Origin: Collimonas fungivorans
GTDB taxonomy: Bacteria > Pseudomonadota > Gammaproteobacteria > Burkholderiales > Burkholderiaceae_D
Assembly (NCBI RefSeq): GCF_001584145.1
Contig: NZ_CP013232.1
Location: 3,720,001-3,784,000 of the forward strand
Length of the DNA stretch: 64,000 nucleotides
Reading direction: 5' to 3'
Shown: in pieces, positions 45,805 through 54,223 of the stretch
Numbering within the stretch: the stretch's first letter is position 1
How the letters are laid out: every line of letters starts with the position of its first letter
Translations under genes and position numbers: made by a program
Notes under the pieces: generated by a model
Databases searched by the model: none
Seen by the model: only the letters and a program-made list of their open reading frames with translations
What the model was told of the DNA's origin: nothing

Positions 45805-46421
45805 ATGGCCACTGCAGAAGCGTGGGCGCGAGGATGGACCCTTACGAGGGGGAAACCTCGTCCCATAAATCAAACGTATGGATACAAAATTGACTTAGGC
45901 GCACCCGACCACCTCGAGCGTCATGTAGTAACCAATTTCGACACACAAGCTTTGCGCGAGCTATCCGGCAGTTTAACGGTTCCGGGGACATGGCTTAAAG
46001 TCTGCGCTAGCCCAGAAATGGTAACGCCTTTTCTTCGTGATATCTGGACGGTTCAACCGCCTGAGTATTTGATGGCTGCGGCATTGCGCAAAGACGCCAT
46101 CATTGCACGCGATTGCTACCAGCTATCAATTCGCACAAGTAGTGCGGTCACCGATGCGGAACTCAGGAGCAAAGACGGACAATTAGCCGCGAGGGGCGTG
46201 TAGCTCAAAGCAATGGCTTTGCAATCTTTGACCAAATAGTGACTGAGCCTGAGCATCAAAGGAAGGGACTGGGGCGCATTGTCATGGGCGCACTGAGCAA
46301 TGTTTCAATTGCCAGCGAATCAAAAATAGGCGTACTTGTTGCCACTGAAGATGGCTGTGCACTGTATAAGGCGATTGGCTGGACGATTGTTTCCCCGGTC
46401 ACTGCAGCGGTCATTGGGTAA
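45805..46421 (+). pseudogene. GNAT acetyltransferase, frameshifted
   Basis: The first frame reads MATAEAWARGWTLTRGKPRP, then PGTWLKVCASPEMVTPFLRD, then QPPEYLMAAAL and stops at 46203. Another frame, open from before 46190 to 46421, supplies the missing acetyl-CoA part: GFAIFDQIVTEPEHQRKGLG (Q-R-K-G-L-G) and VLVATEDGCALYKAIGWTIV. Joined, they give a normal GNAT of about 205 residues, so a single indel near 46165-46195 has split the gene. It may be a real pseudogene or a base-call error. The part of the first frame before 45805 looks non-coding. Confidence 0.72.
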
Positions 46422-46450
46422 ATTCTACTGGCTGTCGTCGGATGAAATTC

Positions 46451-46503
46451 GCCGCTATTGGCCGGTTACAGAGGGGCACGAACCGGCCACAAGCGGACAG
46501 TCG
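46451..46503. repeat. CGGCCA-type motif as an inverted pair, copy 4
   Basis: CCGCTATTGGCCGGTT and AACCGGCCACAAGCGG face each other across 13 bases (14 of 16 positions pair), a hairpin between the broken GNAT gene and the next gene. Confidence 0.55.
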
Positions 46504-46584
46504 TAGACAATACATAAACGATATGACCTTAACAATTTCCATGACGTCCAGCAATGTGCCTTTACACGAAGGAACCAATTACAA

Positions 46585-47568
46585 ATGAAATGTGAAGCGT
46601 GTGAATACAAGGATGCAAACGTAATTGAGCCTTGCGATAATCGAATTGAGCCATACCGAGTTTGTAATTTTTGTCACAGAAGGCTTCTTGCGCGCGCACT
46701 GCGGCCACTTGAATGGTACAACTTGGCGAAACGCCACGGATGGCATCAATATCTGCTTCATGATGATTTTTATGGTGAGAACGGAGAAGCCGATCAGCCA
46801 GATGAGGATGTAGAACATCCAGAGCAATATCCTGCACCTGCGTTGGAATCAATATCTCACGACCCTGAGCTACTGCTGGATTTTTCAATCACTCGATGGA
46901 ATTATTCGATTGAATTAGAAACCGCCTGGAATATGCTGCCAAAATCAGCAGTGCTGGCTGCGATTCAAAGTCGATTTGAAACATCTCGCAATATGGGAGT
47001 TCGAGATCGAATTTTGGAAATATGCGCATCGAATCTCAAAGATCATGGAGCAGAATTCGTCCGTGCCGCGTGGGAGTTTTATCCGCATGATCTCGCGTTA
47101 CCTTGTCTTGCGGAAGCAACTGCGTCATGCCTGCCATTTCGAGAAGGCTATGACCGTGTGGTTAGTGAGTTAGCTCGTCTTGAGGGAAACGCGAGACGTA
47201 ATGTTATTTTTGTGATGGGTTATTTTCGCTCTATCGAAACGCTAGACTGGATAGAAACCAATATCTGCGAGCCTACGACGGACTCTTGGGGTTATCTTGC
47301 CGCAGTTTCTGGAATTGACTGGATTCGCCTGCAGACTTGGTTAGATGCCGGTCGGCCATTAAGTCTCGTTGCAATTGATGCGTTGGGGGCATTCCAACGC
47401 CGACAGACCCACATGCTAAAGAAATTCCGATCTCATCTCGTCTCGCTTCCATCGAAAGAAGAACTTAAAAGTGTTTTGGATGCATACGCCAGGCGTGATA
47501 ATGTGCCGCGCGTTTTACAAAGAATCGATTCCGTTTTGGAAAAATATGAATTACTAAGCTGGAAATGA
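46585..47568 (+). CDS. Unknown protein with an N-terminal CxxC zinc-finger-like cluster
   Basis: A 327-residue protein I do not recognise. It begins MKCEACEYKD, with C-x2-C at residues 3-6, a single Cys at 17 (EPCDNR) and C-x2-C at 27-30 (VCNFCHRR), a probable zinc ribbon. An acidic linker (ENGEADQPDEDVEHPEQ) follows, then repeated helix pairs (AVLAAIQSRFETSRNMGVRD, AAWEFYPHDLALPCLAEATA) that look like HEAT-type repeats. Base use is AT-richer than the core genome, suggesting transfer. AAGGA lies about 11 bases before the ATG. It could be a protein-binding scaffold. Confidence 0.55.
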   Translation: MKCEACEYKDANVIEPCDNRIEPYRVCNFCHRRLLARALRPLEWYNLAKRHGWHQYLLHDDFYGENGEADQPDEDVEHPEQYPAPALESISHDPELLLDFSITRWNYSIELETAWNMLPKSAVLAAIQSRFETSRNMGVRDRILEICASNLKDHGAEFVRAAWEFYPHDLALPCLAEATASCLPFREGYDRVVSELARLEGNARRNVIFVMGYFRSIETLDWIETNICEPTTDSWGYLAAVSGIDWIRLQTWLDAGRPLSLVAIDALGAFQRRQTHMLKKFRSHLVSLPSKEELKSVLDAYARRDNVPRVLQRIDSVLEKYELLSWK

Positions 47569-47668
47569 CTTCATGAATGACCAGTTAAGCGGATATCGAC
47601 TGGCTGTTGTGGGCCGTTATTCATCAGCAAGAATGGCGAAGTCGAAATGTGGCGTCCGTAGACTGCTA

Positions 47669-47686
47669 GCGGCCAGAAGCAGCCGG
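47669..47686. repeat. CGGCCA-type dispersed motif, copy 5
   Basis: GCGGCCAGAAGCAGCCGG in the 251-base gap between two unknown genes. Confidence 0.45.
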
Positions 47687-47819
47687 ATAAGCGCTCTCCC
47701 TATAGCGGCCATTGATTCGCGATGGGCACTATTTTGTGTATTGATATCATTGAGTACGGTAATCAACCAGCGGCTGTAAAGAGGCTTCCAACCCCATGTA
47801 GCTCCATCAGGAGGATGTG

Positions 47820-48221
47820 ATGAGTCAATTGAAGGACGTCAAAAAAGTGTTGTTCGTCGGCCAGCAGCCGGAAACTGTCGACTTCTCGGACCCAGCGTTA
47901 CCGCCAGGTTTCAATGCAGAGAGGATTCATGCCGGCATTGCCATTGGTATGCAGCAGATGGCGGATCGTGGGTGGCATGCCGATCTATGCTTGGTGCGGC
48001 CGGATGAATCCGCCGCTGTGGCGCTCGAGCGTCAACTCGCCAGCACGACCTATGATTGCATTGTAATCGGTGGCGGCATCCGCATCCCTCCCAAGAGCTT
48101 GTTGCTTTTTGAAAGACTCCTGAATAGCGTTCACAAATCGGCTCCTAATGCATCTATCGCTTTCAACACAGTGCCTCAGGACACTGCGGACGCGGCTAGT
48201 CGATGGTTCAAAGCTGAATAA
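47820..48221 (+). CDS. Conserved hypothetical protein, Rossmann-like
   Basis: A 133-residue protein. VKKVLFVGQQPETVDFSDPA at the start and TYDCIVIGGGIRIPPKSLLL in the middle look like strand-loop-helix elements of a nucleotide-binding alpha/beta fold; the C-terminus APNASIAFNTVPQDTADAAS continues this. I cannot name its family or ligand. ATG 47820 has AGGAGG 5 bases upstream (the frame opens at a GTG one codon before). Confidence 0.6.
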   Translation: MSQLKDVKKVLFVGQQPETVDFSDPALPPGFNAERIHAGIAIGMQQMADRGWHADLCLVRPDESAAVALERQLASTTYDCIVIGGGIRIPPKSLLLFERLLNSVHKSAPNASIAFNTVPQDTADAASRWFKAE

Positions 48222-48320
48222 CGAGTGCACGCCACTTAGATACTTCCTAGCTGCATGGATCTTGGATACCTTTCGCGAAGGCAGCTTTGAGAGGAAATCA
48301 GGCAGTCGCGGCCGGCTCAA

Positions 48321-48338
48321 AACGGCCAGAAGCCGTCG
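48321..48338. repeat. CGGCCA-type dispersed motif, copy 6
   Basis: AACGGCCAGAAGCCGTCG in the gap between the unknown gene and the SDR gene. Confidence 0.45.
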
Positions 48339-48487
48339 TTGTCAATTCAAAGGCCAGCGAAAAATACGCGATTGCCAACTATCGATAATGGTACGTTTTC
48401 GATAGCTGACGTTGGCTGGACTGCTAACGAAAAAGCCCGCCGGTGCTGGCTTTTCTCATATACGGCCACCCCTCTTTACAAGTCTGC

Positions 48488-49261
48488 TCAGAAAACGCTG
48501 GGAACCAAGTTTTCACCACCGGACACCTCAATGACAGTTCCGGTTACGTAAGGGTTCGTCATCAGGAACAATGCGGCATGCCCAATATCATCTCCCGTAC
48601 CCGCGTGCCGCGCTGGAAAGCTGTTGCGCACTTTTTCTTTCAGCGCCTCTCGTTCTTCTGCGGAAAAATTCTTCCACAGTTCCGTATCGACGAAACCGGG
48701 ACGTATCGTGTTGACGCGGGTAGGAGCCAGTTCCAGCGCGAGTGAACCAGATAAGGATTCCACCGCACTAAACGCAGCCAGGACAGCACTGAAGCCGATT
48801 TTTGGCCGCACCGCCAAACCACCCGTAAGAAGAGTGATCGAGCCACCCTGCCTGAGGTGGGGGGCGGCATAACGCGCGCAGGCCCAGCTACCGAAGAACT
48901 TGCCTTCGAGATAGCTGCGAACACCGCGCATATCACCGTCCATGAAATTCCCCCAGGATCCGAATTCAGGTCCCGCCGTGACGGCGAGGTGGTCAAATGA
49001 TCCAATGGTGTCGAAGGCCTCTCGCACCGCACCTTCATCGCGGACATCCAGGATCATCTGTTCGTAGTTCACCAAATCAGGCCGCTCCTCCACCGAGGTA
49101 ATGCGCCGACTGGCGACCGTCACGGACGCGCCTGCTGCGTAGGCCGCGCGCGCAATTCCAAGTCCAATTCCAGTTTTTCCACCAACCACTACTACTTTTT
49201 TTCCTGAGAGGCTCAGTACGGCCGGCGACGATTGCCCTCGATCATTCAATGTTGTGCTCAT
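48488..49261 (-). CDS. SDR-fold protein without the catalytic Tyr-Lys motif
   Basis: A 257-residue short-chain dehydrogenase relative. The nucleotide motif is kept (VVVGGKTGIGLGIARAAYAA, then VASRR suggesting NADP). Where YxxxK is expected, after GGLAVRPKIGFSAVLAAFSA, there is no Tyr or Lys (A-F-S-A-V-E), and the preceding Ser is Gly. Such SDRs exist as a divergent subgroup; activity is doubtful. Its promoter region carries an IS element, 88 bases upstream of the ATG, separating it from the divergent LysR gene. Confidence 0.85.
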   Translation of the reverse strand: MSTTLNDRGQSSPAVLSLSGKKVVVVGGKTGIGLGIARAAYAAGASVTVASRRITSVEERPDLVNYEQMILDVRDEGAVREAFDTIGSFDHLAVTAGPEFGSWGNFMDGDMRGVRSYLEGKFFGSWACARYAAPHLRQGGSITLLTGGLAVRPKIGFSAVLAAFSAVESLSGSLALELAPTRVNTIRPGFVDTELWKNFSAEEREALKEKVRNSFPARHAGTGDDIGHAALFLMTNPYVTGTVIEVSGGENLVPSVF

Positions 49262-49366
49262 AGATTTAGTCCTATAATCATTCGTTTCGATATTGCCGCA
49301 GGAATTGCCGCTACAGAGCGGTCAAACTCCGATTGGTGGGGTATGTTCTTGACCTGCTCCCCTAAA

Positions 49367-50221
49367 TTAGCAACATAGCTCAGTAGAGTCGGTGGTTGCA
49401 AATTGATGTTTGGCCGCAAATTCGATTGGCGTGGCGTAGCCAAGCGAACTATGCGGTCGGGTTGAATTGTAATCCTGTCGCCATATTTCAATGAGAATGC
49501 GTGCCTCATACAGCGTCGAGAACCATTGATCATTGAGGCATTCATCACGAAACCGACCATTAAAACTTTCGATATACGCGTTCTGGGTCGGCTTTCCGGG
49601 CTGCGTGAATGCGAGCCTGACACCGCGTGCGTTGGCCCAGGCATCCAACGCCAGACTGGTAAACTCAGGGCCATGATCGACGCGAATCATGTTTGGCAAA
49701 GGTCGATGTTCAGCGATGCGGTCCAACACCCGCGTCACTCGCAGCCCCGAGATTGAAGTGTCGACTTCGATGACAACGCTCTCCTTGGTGAAGTCGTCAA
49801 CAACGTTCAAACAACGTATACGCCGACCATCTGCCAAGGCGTCATGGACGAAATCCATAGACCAGGCATGATTCGGTCGGTCGGGAAGTAGCAAAGGCAA
49901 TCGGTCGGTCAGAGCAATCCGTTTGCGGCGACGCTTTCTCACCGCTAAGCCAGCTTTGCAATAGAGCCTGTAAACACGTTTGACATTGATGACCCAGCCT
50001 TCTCGTTGGAGCAAGATATGAATCCGTCGGTAACCGAAACGCCGTCTCTCCCCGGCAAGCGTACTAATACGCACACTCAGGGCACCATTGGCGTCGGCTC
50101 TCGCTTGATAGCGCAGCACCGAAGTCGATATATTCATCAGCCCGCAGGCACGGCGCTCAGAGAGCTGCCATTCCATCTTCAGAACGGCAACCGCTTCGCG
50201 ACGTGCTTGCGGGCTTACCAC
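49367..50221 (-). CDS. IS3-family transposase, OrfB (DDE domain)
   Basis: A 284-residue transposase subunit. An N-terminal HTH_21-like segment (ERRRFGYRRIHILLQREGW) is followed by the rve catalytic core with the DDE triad: Asp in WSMDFVHDAL, Asp in RVDHGPEFTS, Glu in YIESFNGRFRDECLN. It overlaps the orfA stop; OrfB starts from GTG 50221, or is made as an OrfAB fusion by a -1 frameshift near TCTCGAAAG, as in other IS3 elements. Complete and probably functional. Confidence 0.95.
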   Translation of the reverse strand: MVSPQARREAVAVLKMEWQLSERRACGLMNISTSVLRYQARADANGALSVRISTLAGERRRFGYRRIHILLQREGWVINVKRVYRLYCKAGLAVRKRRRKRIALTDRLPLLLPDRPNHAWSMDFVHDALADGRRIRCLNVVDDFTKESVVIEVDTSISGLRVTRVLDRIAEHRPLPNMIRVDHGPEFTSLALDAWANARGVRLAFTQPGKPTQNAYIESFNGRFRDECLNDQWFSTLYEARILIEIWRQDYNSTRPHSSLGYATPIEFAAKHQFATTDSTELCC

Positions 50222-50478
50222 TTTCGAGAAACGACATCCTTCAAGGCCGCATTGTCGAGCAGAGAATCGGCTAGCAAGCGCTTGAGCTTACTGTTCTCTT
50301 CTTCGAGCGCCTTGAGGCGTTTGGCATCGGAGACTTCCATGCCGCCAAATTTGGCCTTCCACTTGTAATACGATGCCTCCGAGAAGCCGTGCTTGCGGCA
50401 CAGCTCCTTTACCGGAAGACCGGCATCGGCTTCCTTCAAAAATCCAATGATCTGTTCTTCACTAAATCGTTTCTTCAT
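50215..50478 (-). CDS. IS3-family transposase, OrfA
   Basis: An 87-residue HTH protein (KKRFSEEQIIGFLKEADAGL, then VKELCRKHGFSEASYYKWKA), followed by a leucine-zipper-like coiled coil (LKALEEENSKLKRLLADSLL). It binds the IS ends and fuses to OrfB. Its sequence is that of the IS407 subgroup. Confidence 0.95.
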   Translation of the reverse strand: MKKRFSEEQIIGFLKEADAGLPVKELCRKHGFSEASYYKWKAKFGGMEVSDAKRLKALEEENSKLKRLLADSLLDNAALKDVVSRKW

Positions 50479-50810
50479 CGTCCGTTCCTTTGAGAATCGG
50501 ACTCTACTACGTTATGAAGCTAATGTCGGGGGCAGGTCATTCTCGCCGCGGTTCAAGCTGCGCGCTGGCTCTGAAGAAATAGCAAGTAACGATGCTTTTT
50601 CGCCCTCGCTGTTGCTAACACCTGATCTGCTACTCGGGAACGCACCAATAGTAAGTCGGCTAAATAGAATTGATAATGAGCAGATATTTCATAGGTATTA
50701 TTCTTTAAAAGAATCTGTCGATTTGCCCACGAGGAGCTTGCGCTTTTGATTTATGACAAAATCCGTACAGGCTGCACTGAGGGAGAATGAATCATCGTCA
50801 AAGGATCGCA

Positions 50811-51692
50811 ATGGATCGATTTTATGAATTAACTGCTTTCATCACGATCGTAGAAGCAGGCGGTTTTTCTGCTGCTGCGCGCCGCCTTGGCGATTCGCAA
50901 TCGGGGATTAGTAAATCCATCGGTGCATTGGAAACGCGGCTCGGCGTGCTGCTATTCAACAGGAGCACTCGCAGTGTCACGCTGACGGATCAAGGACAAA
51001 AATACTATGACCGTACCAAGCCGCTTCTTGAAGAGATAGACAAAGCGGATGGAGAGCTGACCAGTAGTACTCTTGATATATCCGGTCTGATCAGAGTCGC
51101 AACATCCTCTACATTTGGCCGATTGCACGTCCTTCCGCTCCTCCCCCAATTGTTGTCGCTTTATCCGAAGATCAAGTTGGATCTTCGCCTGTCCGATAGC
51201 ATTGAAGATTTGCTTGCAGACGGGATTGATTTAGCGATCAGAGTCAGCTCGGCACATGATCCTGATGCAGTGGTAAAGCGGGTAGCGGGCACCTCGTTGG
51301 TATGTGTCGGATCTCGCAGTTATTTTGATCGGCATGGGATACCGACTGTCCCGGAAGATCTTGTCAGTCACAATTGTCTTATCTATGGGGGGATGACGAA
51401 TTGGACTTTTCTTGGGCCGAAAGGAAAATTTGGCGTGCCAGTGAACGGCAATCTTTCGTCCAATGCCATGGACACGATACTTTCCGGTGTACTTGGGGGC
51501 GTAGGCATCGGCATGTTTTCCAGAGCGTCATTGATGGGTGAGCTCCAGCATCCAGACATCATTACTGTCCTCGACCAATTTATGAGCGAACCCAGAGACG
51601 TCAGCCTCATCTGGCCAAAGCGCAAATTTGTATCTACTCGGGTACGGCGAGTAACTGATTTTTTCGCGACGATGCTTGCCCAACGTGTTTGA
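50811..51692 (+). CDS. LysR-family transcriptional regulator
   Basis: A 293-residue LysR protein. HTH: LTAFITIVEAGGFSAAARRL then GDSQSGISKSIGALETRLGV. The effector domain starts at SGLIRVATSSTFGRLHVLPL. An ATG 8 codons earlier has a ribosome site only 3 bases away; AAAGGA 5 bases before 50811 favours MDRFYELTAF. It faces the SDR gene at 48488, and an IS has inserted in the shared promoter region, so regulation of that gene by this LysR may be broken (inference). Confidence 0.9.
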   Translation: MDRFYELTAFITIVEAGGFSAAARRLGDSQSGISKSIGALETRLGVLLFNRSTRSVTLTDQGQKYYDRTKPLLEEIDKADGELTSSTLDISGLIRVATSSTFGRLHVLPLLPQLLSLYPKIKLDLRLSDSIEDLLADGIDLAIRVSSAHDPDAVVKRVAGTSLVCVGSRSYFDRHGIPTVPEDLVSHNCLIYGGMTNWTFLGPKGKFGVPVNGNLSSNAMDTILSGVLGGVGIGMFSRASLMGELQHPDIITVLDQFMSEPRDVSLIWPKRKFVSTRVRRVTDFFATMLAQRV

Positions 51693-51851
51693 AAACGATG
51701 GCGCTAAATCATCCATCGTTCAGGGGCGGACACCGTGATTGACGAGATCGTCACCCATCAGCATCCTTTTAAACAAGAGTTTTTATATCCTGCATGATCA
51801 AATGACAGATGGCATGCTCTCATATGGCCGCCAACAGAAATGCTGATGCAT

Positions 51852-51876
51852 GTCTGCAACCGGCCAGAAGTGGCCA
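51852..51876. repeat. CGGCCA-type dispersed motif, copy 7
   Basis: GTCTGCAACCGGCCAGAAGT then GGCCA; nearest match to the copy at 44844. Confidence 0.5.
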
Positions 51877-51926
51877 TAGCTCTTGCAGTTCCACCTTTAA
51901 ATTCAATCGGTTACCAGGACTGCGAC

Positions 51927-52283
51927 ATGCTCGAACCTCATATCATCGCTGAAGCACGGGAATTCGCAGCATCCGGTCGCTGGCTAAATCCGGACTATCC
52001 TGGCTCAGCGCACGTACAAGAGCTTTCGCAAAGATTGGGTTCACCGTCCGATTACGCCCAATTTCGGCAGTCACCTTCTGGCGCATATCTAGTAGATATT
52101 ATTGAGGCATACGAGATGGCGCTCAATGACGACTGGCTTCCGGACCAAGTTGTCGGATTATCGTTAGAAAAGGCCAGCGAATTTATCCAAGCAGTAGCTG
52201 ATGAGCTAGCTCAGAACTCGACGGTCGAAGCTGTTGTGAAGTTGAGAAAGCATTACTTACTACTGCGCGCTGACGTCATCTAA
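51927..52283 (+). CDS. Small hypothetical protein
   Basis: A 118-residue cytoplasmic-looking protein of unknown family (LEPHIIAEAREFAASGRWLN, then YPGSAHVQELSQRLGSPSDY, then VDIIEAYEMALNDDWLPD). It is acidic and mostly helical. The frame extends upstream to 51840, but that part is a dispersed repeat; AGGA lies 7 bases before the ATG at 51927. Flanked on both sides by copies of the CGGCCA motif. Confidence 0.5.
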   Translation: MLEPHIIAEAREFAASGRWLNPDYPGSAHVQELSQRLGSPSDYAQFRQSPSGAYLVDIIEAYEMALNDDWLPDQVVGLSLEKASEFIQAVADELAQNSTVEAVVKLRKHYLLLRADVI

Positions 52284-52346
52284 TCAGTTTGACTTTAAAG
52301 ACGACTGAGAACTTTGGCTCTGTTTTTTCGCTTACAACGGGCTGCT

Positions 52347-52366
52347 GCCGGCCAATTGCGGCCGGT
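52347..52366. repeat. CGGCCA-type dispersed motif, copy 8
   Basis: GCCGGCCAATTGCGGCCGGT, near-palindromic, in the gap before the Kelch-like gene. Confidence 0.45.
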
Positions 52367-52527
52367 CCCTGAATTTTTCATAACGGCCGTTCGCGCTCCG
52401 TTCCATGACAGGGTAGTATTGAATGCCAGATGCAATTTTACCGAGGAGAGCATTACCACCGATGGTTTACCTCCAAGCATCAATTTCGACACAATTTACA
52501 GTCCAGTAGGAATAAATCGAGGAGCAT

Positions 52528-53760
52528 ATGGTTAGATTGCTTTGTGCATTATTTTTTCTTACATGGGGATGCTGTTACGGCGGTGATTTAAATTCAAGAA
52601 ATACTTGGATACCCACATCAAATCCTCCCATGGGAGTCCTCTCTGTTGGATGGGGAATGGTCACACTGGACGATGGTTCAATACTTGGTGTTGGCAACAC
52701 ACTACTGCCGACCCCACATTCGGTTGCATTCAGGTATCAGCAGAAGACGAATGAGTGGCAGGCAACGCAGGCGCTTCCAGACGATGTAGTAGGCCTTGGC
52801 GCAACATTAACAAAGCTGCCGAATGGCTCGGTGCTCACTCTTGGAACGGCTCATAAGAAGGTAGTCGCCTTTGTTTTTAACCTCGATAGCATGTCGTGGA
52901 GTGCAACGGGAGCCCTGCCGTCTGATTTCATTAGTCTCGACAGGACGGCTGTAGCACTGTCCTCCGGTGAAGTTCTAATAATGGGCTCGGAAGGAAAGCA
53001 GAACGTTGGATGGCTCTACAAGTACAAAACAAATAGCTGGTCCCGTACCCAGCCACCTCCACTGAAAACAACCGGAACTGACTACGCAACGGAAATCGGA
53101 AACGGAAGCGTTCTGGTGATTTCCAGGGACGACTCACCAACCCAAAACTGGGTCGGGTTACTGTACAAACCTGCTACCGACAGTTGGACTTTAACTGGGG
53201 AGATTCCAACGACCATGCGAAGTCAGCCCAATAGCACTGTGAAATTGTCCGATGGAACAGTTCTTTTGATTGGATTTCAACAGTATCCAACTGCGGAGAC
53301 GGTTTCAATACTGTACAACCCGACGGACAATAAATGGACAAAAGTGGGTGTATTACCGCAGCCATCGGAAATTCATGGAGCATCCCTATTAAGTAAAGAA
53401 GGCGTTGTGCTTGTTACTGCCAAGAACCTGCTCACCAACGCGATTTCAACTCTCTTATACAACCCCACAAAAAGGGAATGGCACTTTGCATCCAGCCCAC
53501 CGGTAGGTTATACATACATTCGTCTCATGTGGACCTTCCCTGATGGAACGTTATTTGCGCTTGGCATTAAAAATCATTCGCAATCGGATGAGTTGAGCTA
53601 TTCCCCAAAACTTGATGTATGGACAAAAATCGGTAGCTTGCCAGATGGTGCCGGTCACTCTCAGGTTTTGAGTGGGAATGATAGCGCGGTGCTATTTGTA
53701 ACCAGTCCAAATGTAGATTTTCGCAGCGCAATTAGCGGTGCGCTGGTTTATATTCCATAG
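52528..53760 (+). CDS. Secreted Kelch-like beta-propeller protein
   Basis: A 410-residue protein with an N-terminal signal peptide (VRLLCALFFLTWGCCYG) and at least six repeats of the pattern ..YNPTTNSW..G.LP (QQKTNEWQATQALPDDVVGL, YKTNSWSRTQPPPL, YKPATDSWTLTGEIPTTM, YNPTDNKWTKVGVLPQPSEI), each followed by LSDGTVLLIG-like strands. This is a Kelch propeller fold. A tight GAGGAG-CAT-ATG ribosome site precedes it. The base use is clearly AT-rich for this genome, suggesting acquisition. The binding partner is unknown. Confidence 0.75.
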   Translation: MVRLLCALFFLTWGCCYGGDLNSRNTWIPTSNPPMGVLSVGWGMVTLDDGSILGVGNTLLPTPHSVAFRYQQKTNEWQATQALPDDVVGLGATLTKLPNGSVLTLGTAHKKVVAFVFNLDSMSWSATGALPSDFISLDRTAVALSSGEVLIMGSEGKQNVGWLYKYKTNSWSRTQPPPLKTTGTDYATEIGNGSVLVISRDDSPTQNWVGLLYKPATDSWTLTGEIPTTMRSQPNSTVKLSDGTVLLIGFQQYPTAETVSILYNPTDNKWTKVGVLPQPSEIHGASLLSKEGVVLVTAKNLLTNAISTLLYNPTKREWHFASSPPVGYTYIRLMWTFPDGTLFALGIKNHSQSDELSYSPKLDVWTKIGSLPDGAGHSQVLSGNDSAVLFVTSPNVDFRSAISGALVYIP

Positions 53761-54223
53761 TATTTTTGACGTTTCCGATATTTTGGTCGGGGTTGATTGG
53801 GAGAAAAACGTATCTCAACCACCTCGTCAATCAAAAAAGACGCGTGAAATAGAGCCCCCGCAGCGTCGACGAATTTAAACCTTGAACGGCTGTTTTCTCT
53901 AACGCGACAGGCAGCAAAGGGTCGTGAACTGTCGTTCACCCATATCTGTTTCGGCCAATTGCCGCCGTTAATCCGTGCGCTCGCGAGGATGTTAGAACAC
54001 CGGCTCCCCCTATGAGTTGGCCGGACACAGGCGCAGTCCGTCGCCGAATTCAGGCAGGTGATATACTTTTTTCCCAGTGCATTTCTACATGCGCATCCTG
54101 TGTGAAACATTCTCTGCCAATCGTCAAGGAACCTAAGCAGTAACTCTTCCCTGCATGGCGCGGCACAGTACTCACAGTACTATCAAGCCAGCTTCAGGCG
54201 AAGACGAACAGATAGGATAAACC
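53761..54223. other. Intergenic region after Kelch gene
   Basis: About 460 bases; contains motif copy 9 (53949) and, near 54171, AGTACT-CAC-AGTACT just before the methyltransferase gene. The minus-strand frame 53748-54110 has no ribosome site or similarity and is not accepted. Confidence 0.4.
53949..53967. repeat. CGGCCA-type dispersed motif, copy 9
   Basis: TTTCGGCCAATTGCCGCCG; the last copy seen before the sequence returns to core-like GC. Confidence 0.45.

Larger units (their letters stand above)
49350..50539. mobile_element. Complete IS3-family element, IS407 type
   Basis: An intact insertion sequence of 1190 bases. The ends are inverted repeats: left begins TGACCTGCTCCCCTAAATTA, right (complement) begins TGACCTGCCCCCGACATTAG. 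Both flanks read TTCT (49346-49349 and 50540-50543), a 4-base target duplication as expected for the IS407 subgroup. It carries overlapping orfA and orfB for a frameshift-fused transposase. It sits between an SDR gene and its probable divergent LysR regulator. Confidence 0.95.

Noticed and set aside
53748..54110. A 120-residue minus-strand frame after the Kelch gene
   Set aside because: Cys/Arg-rich, no ribosome site; includes a dispersed motif copy.
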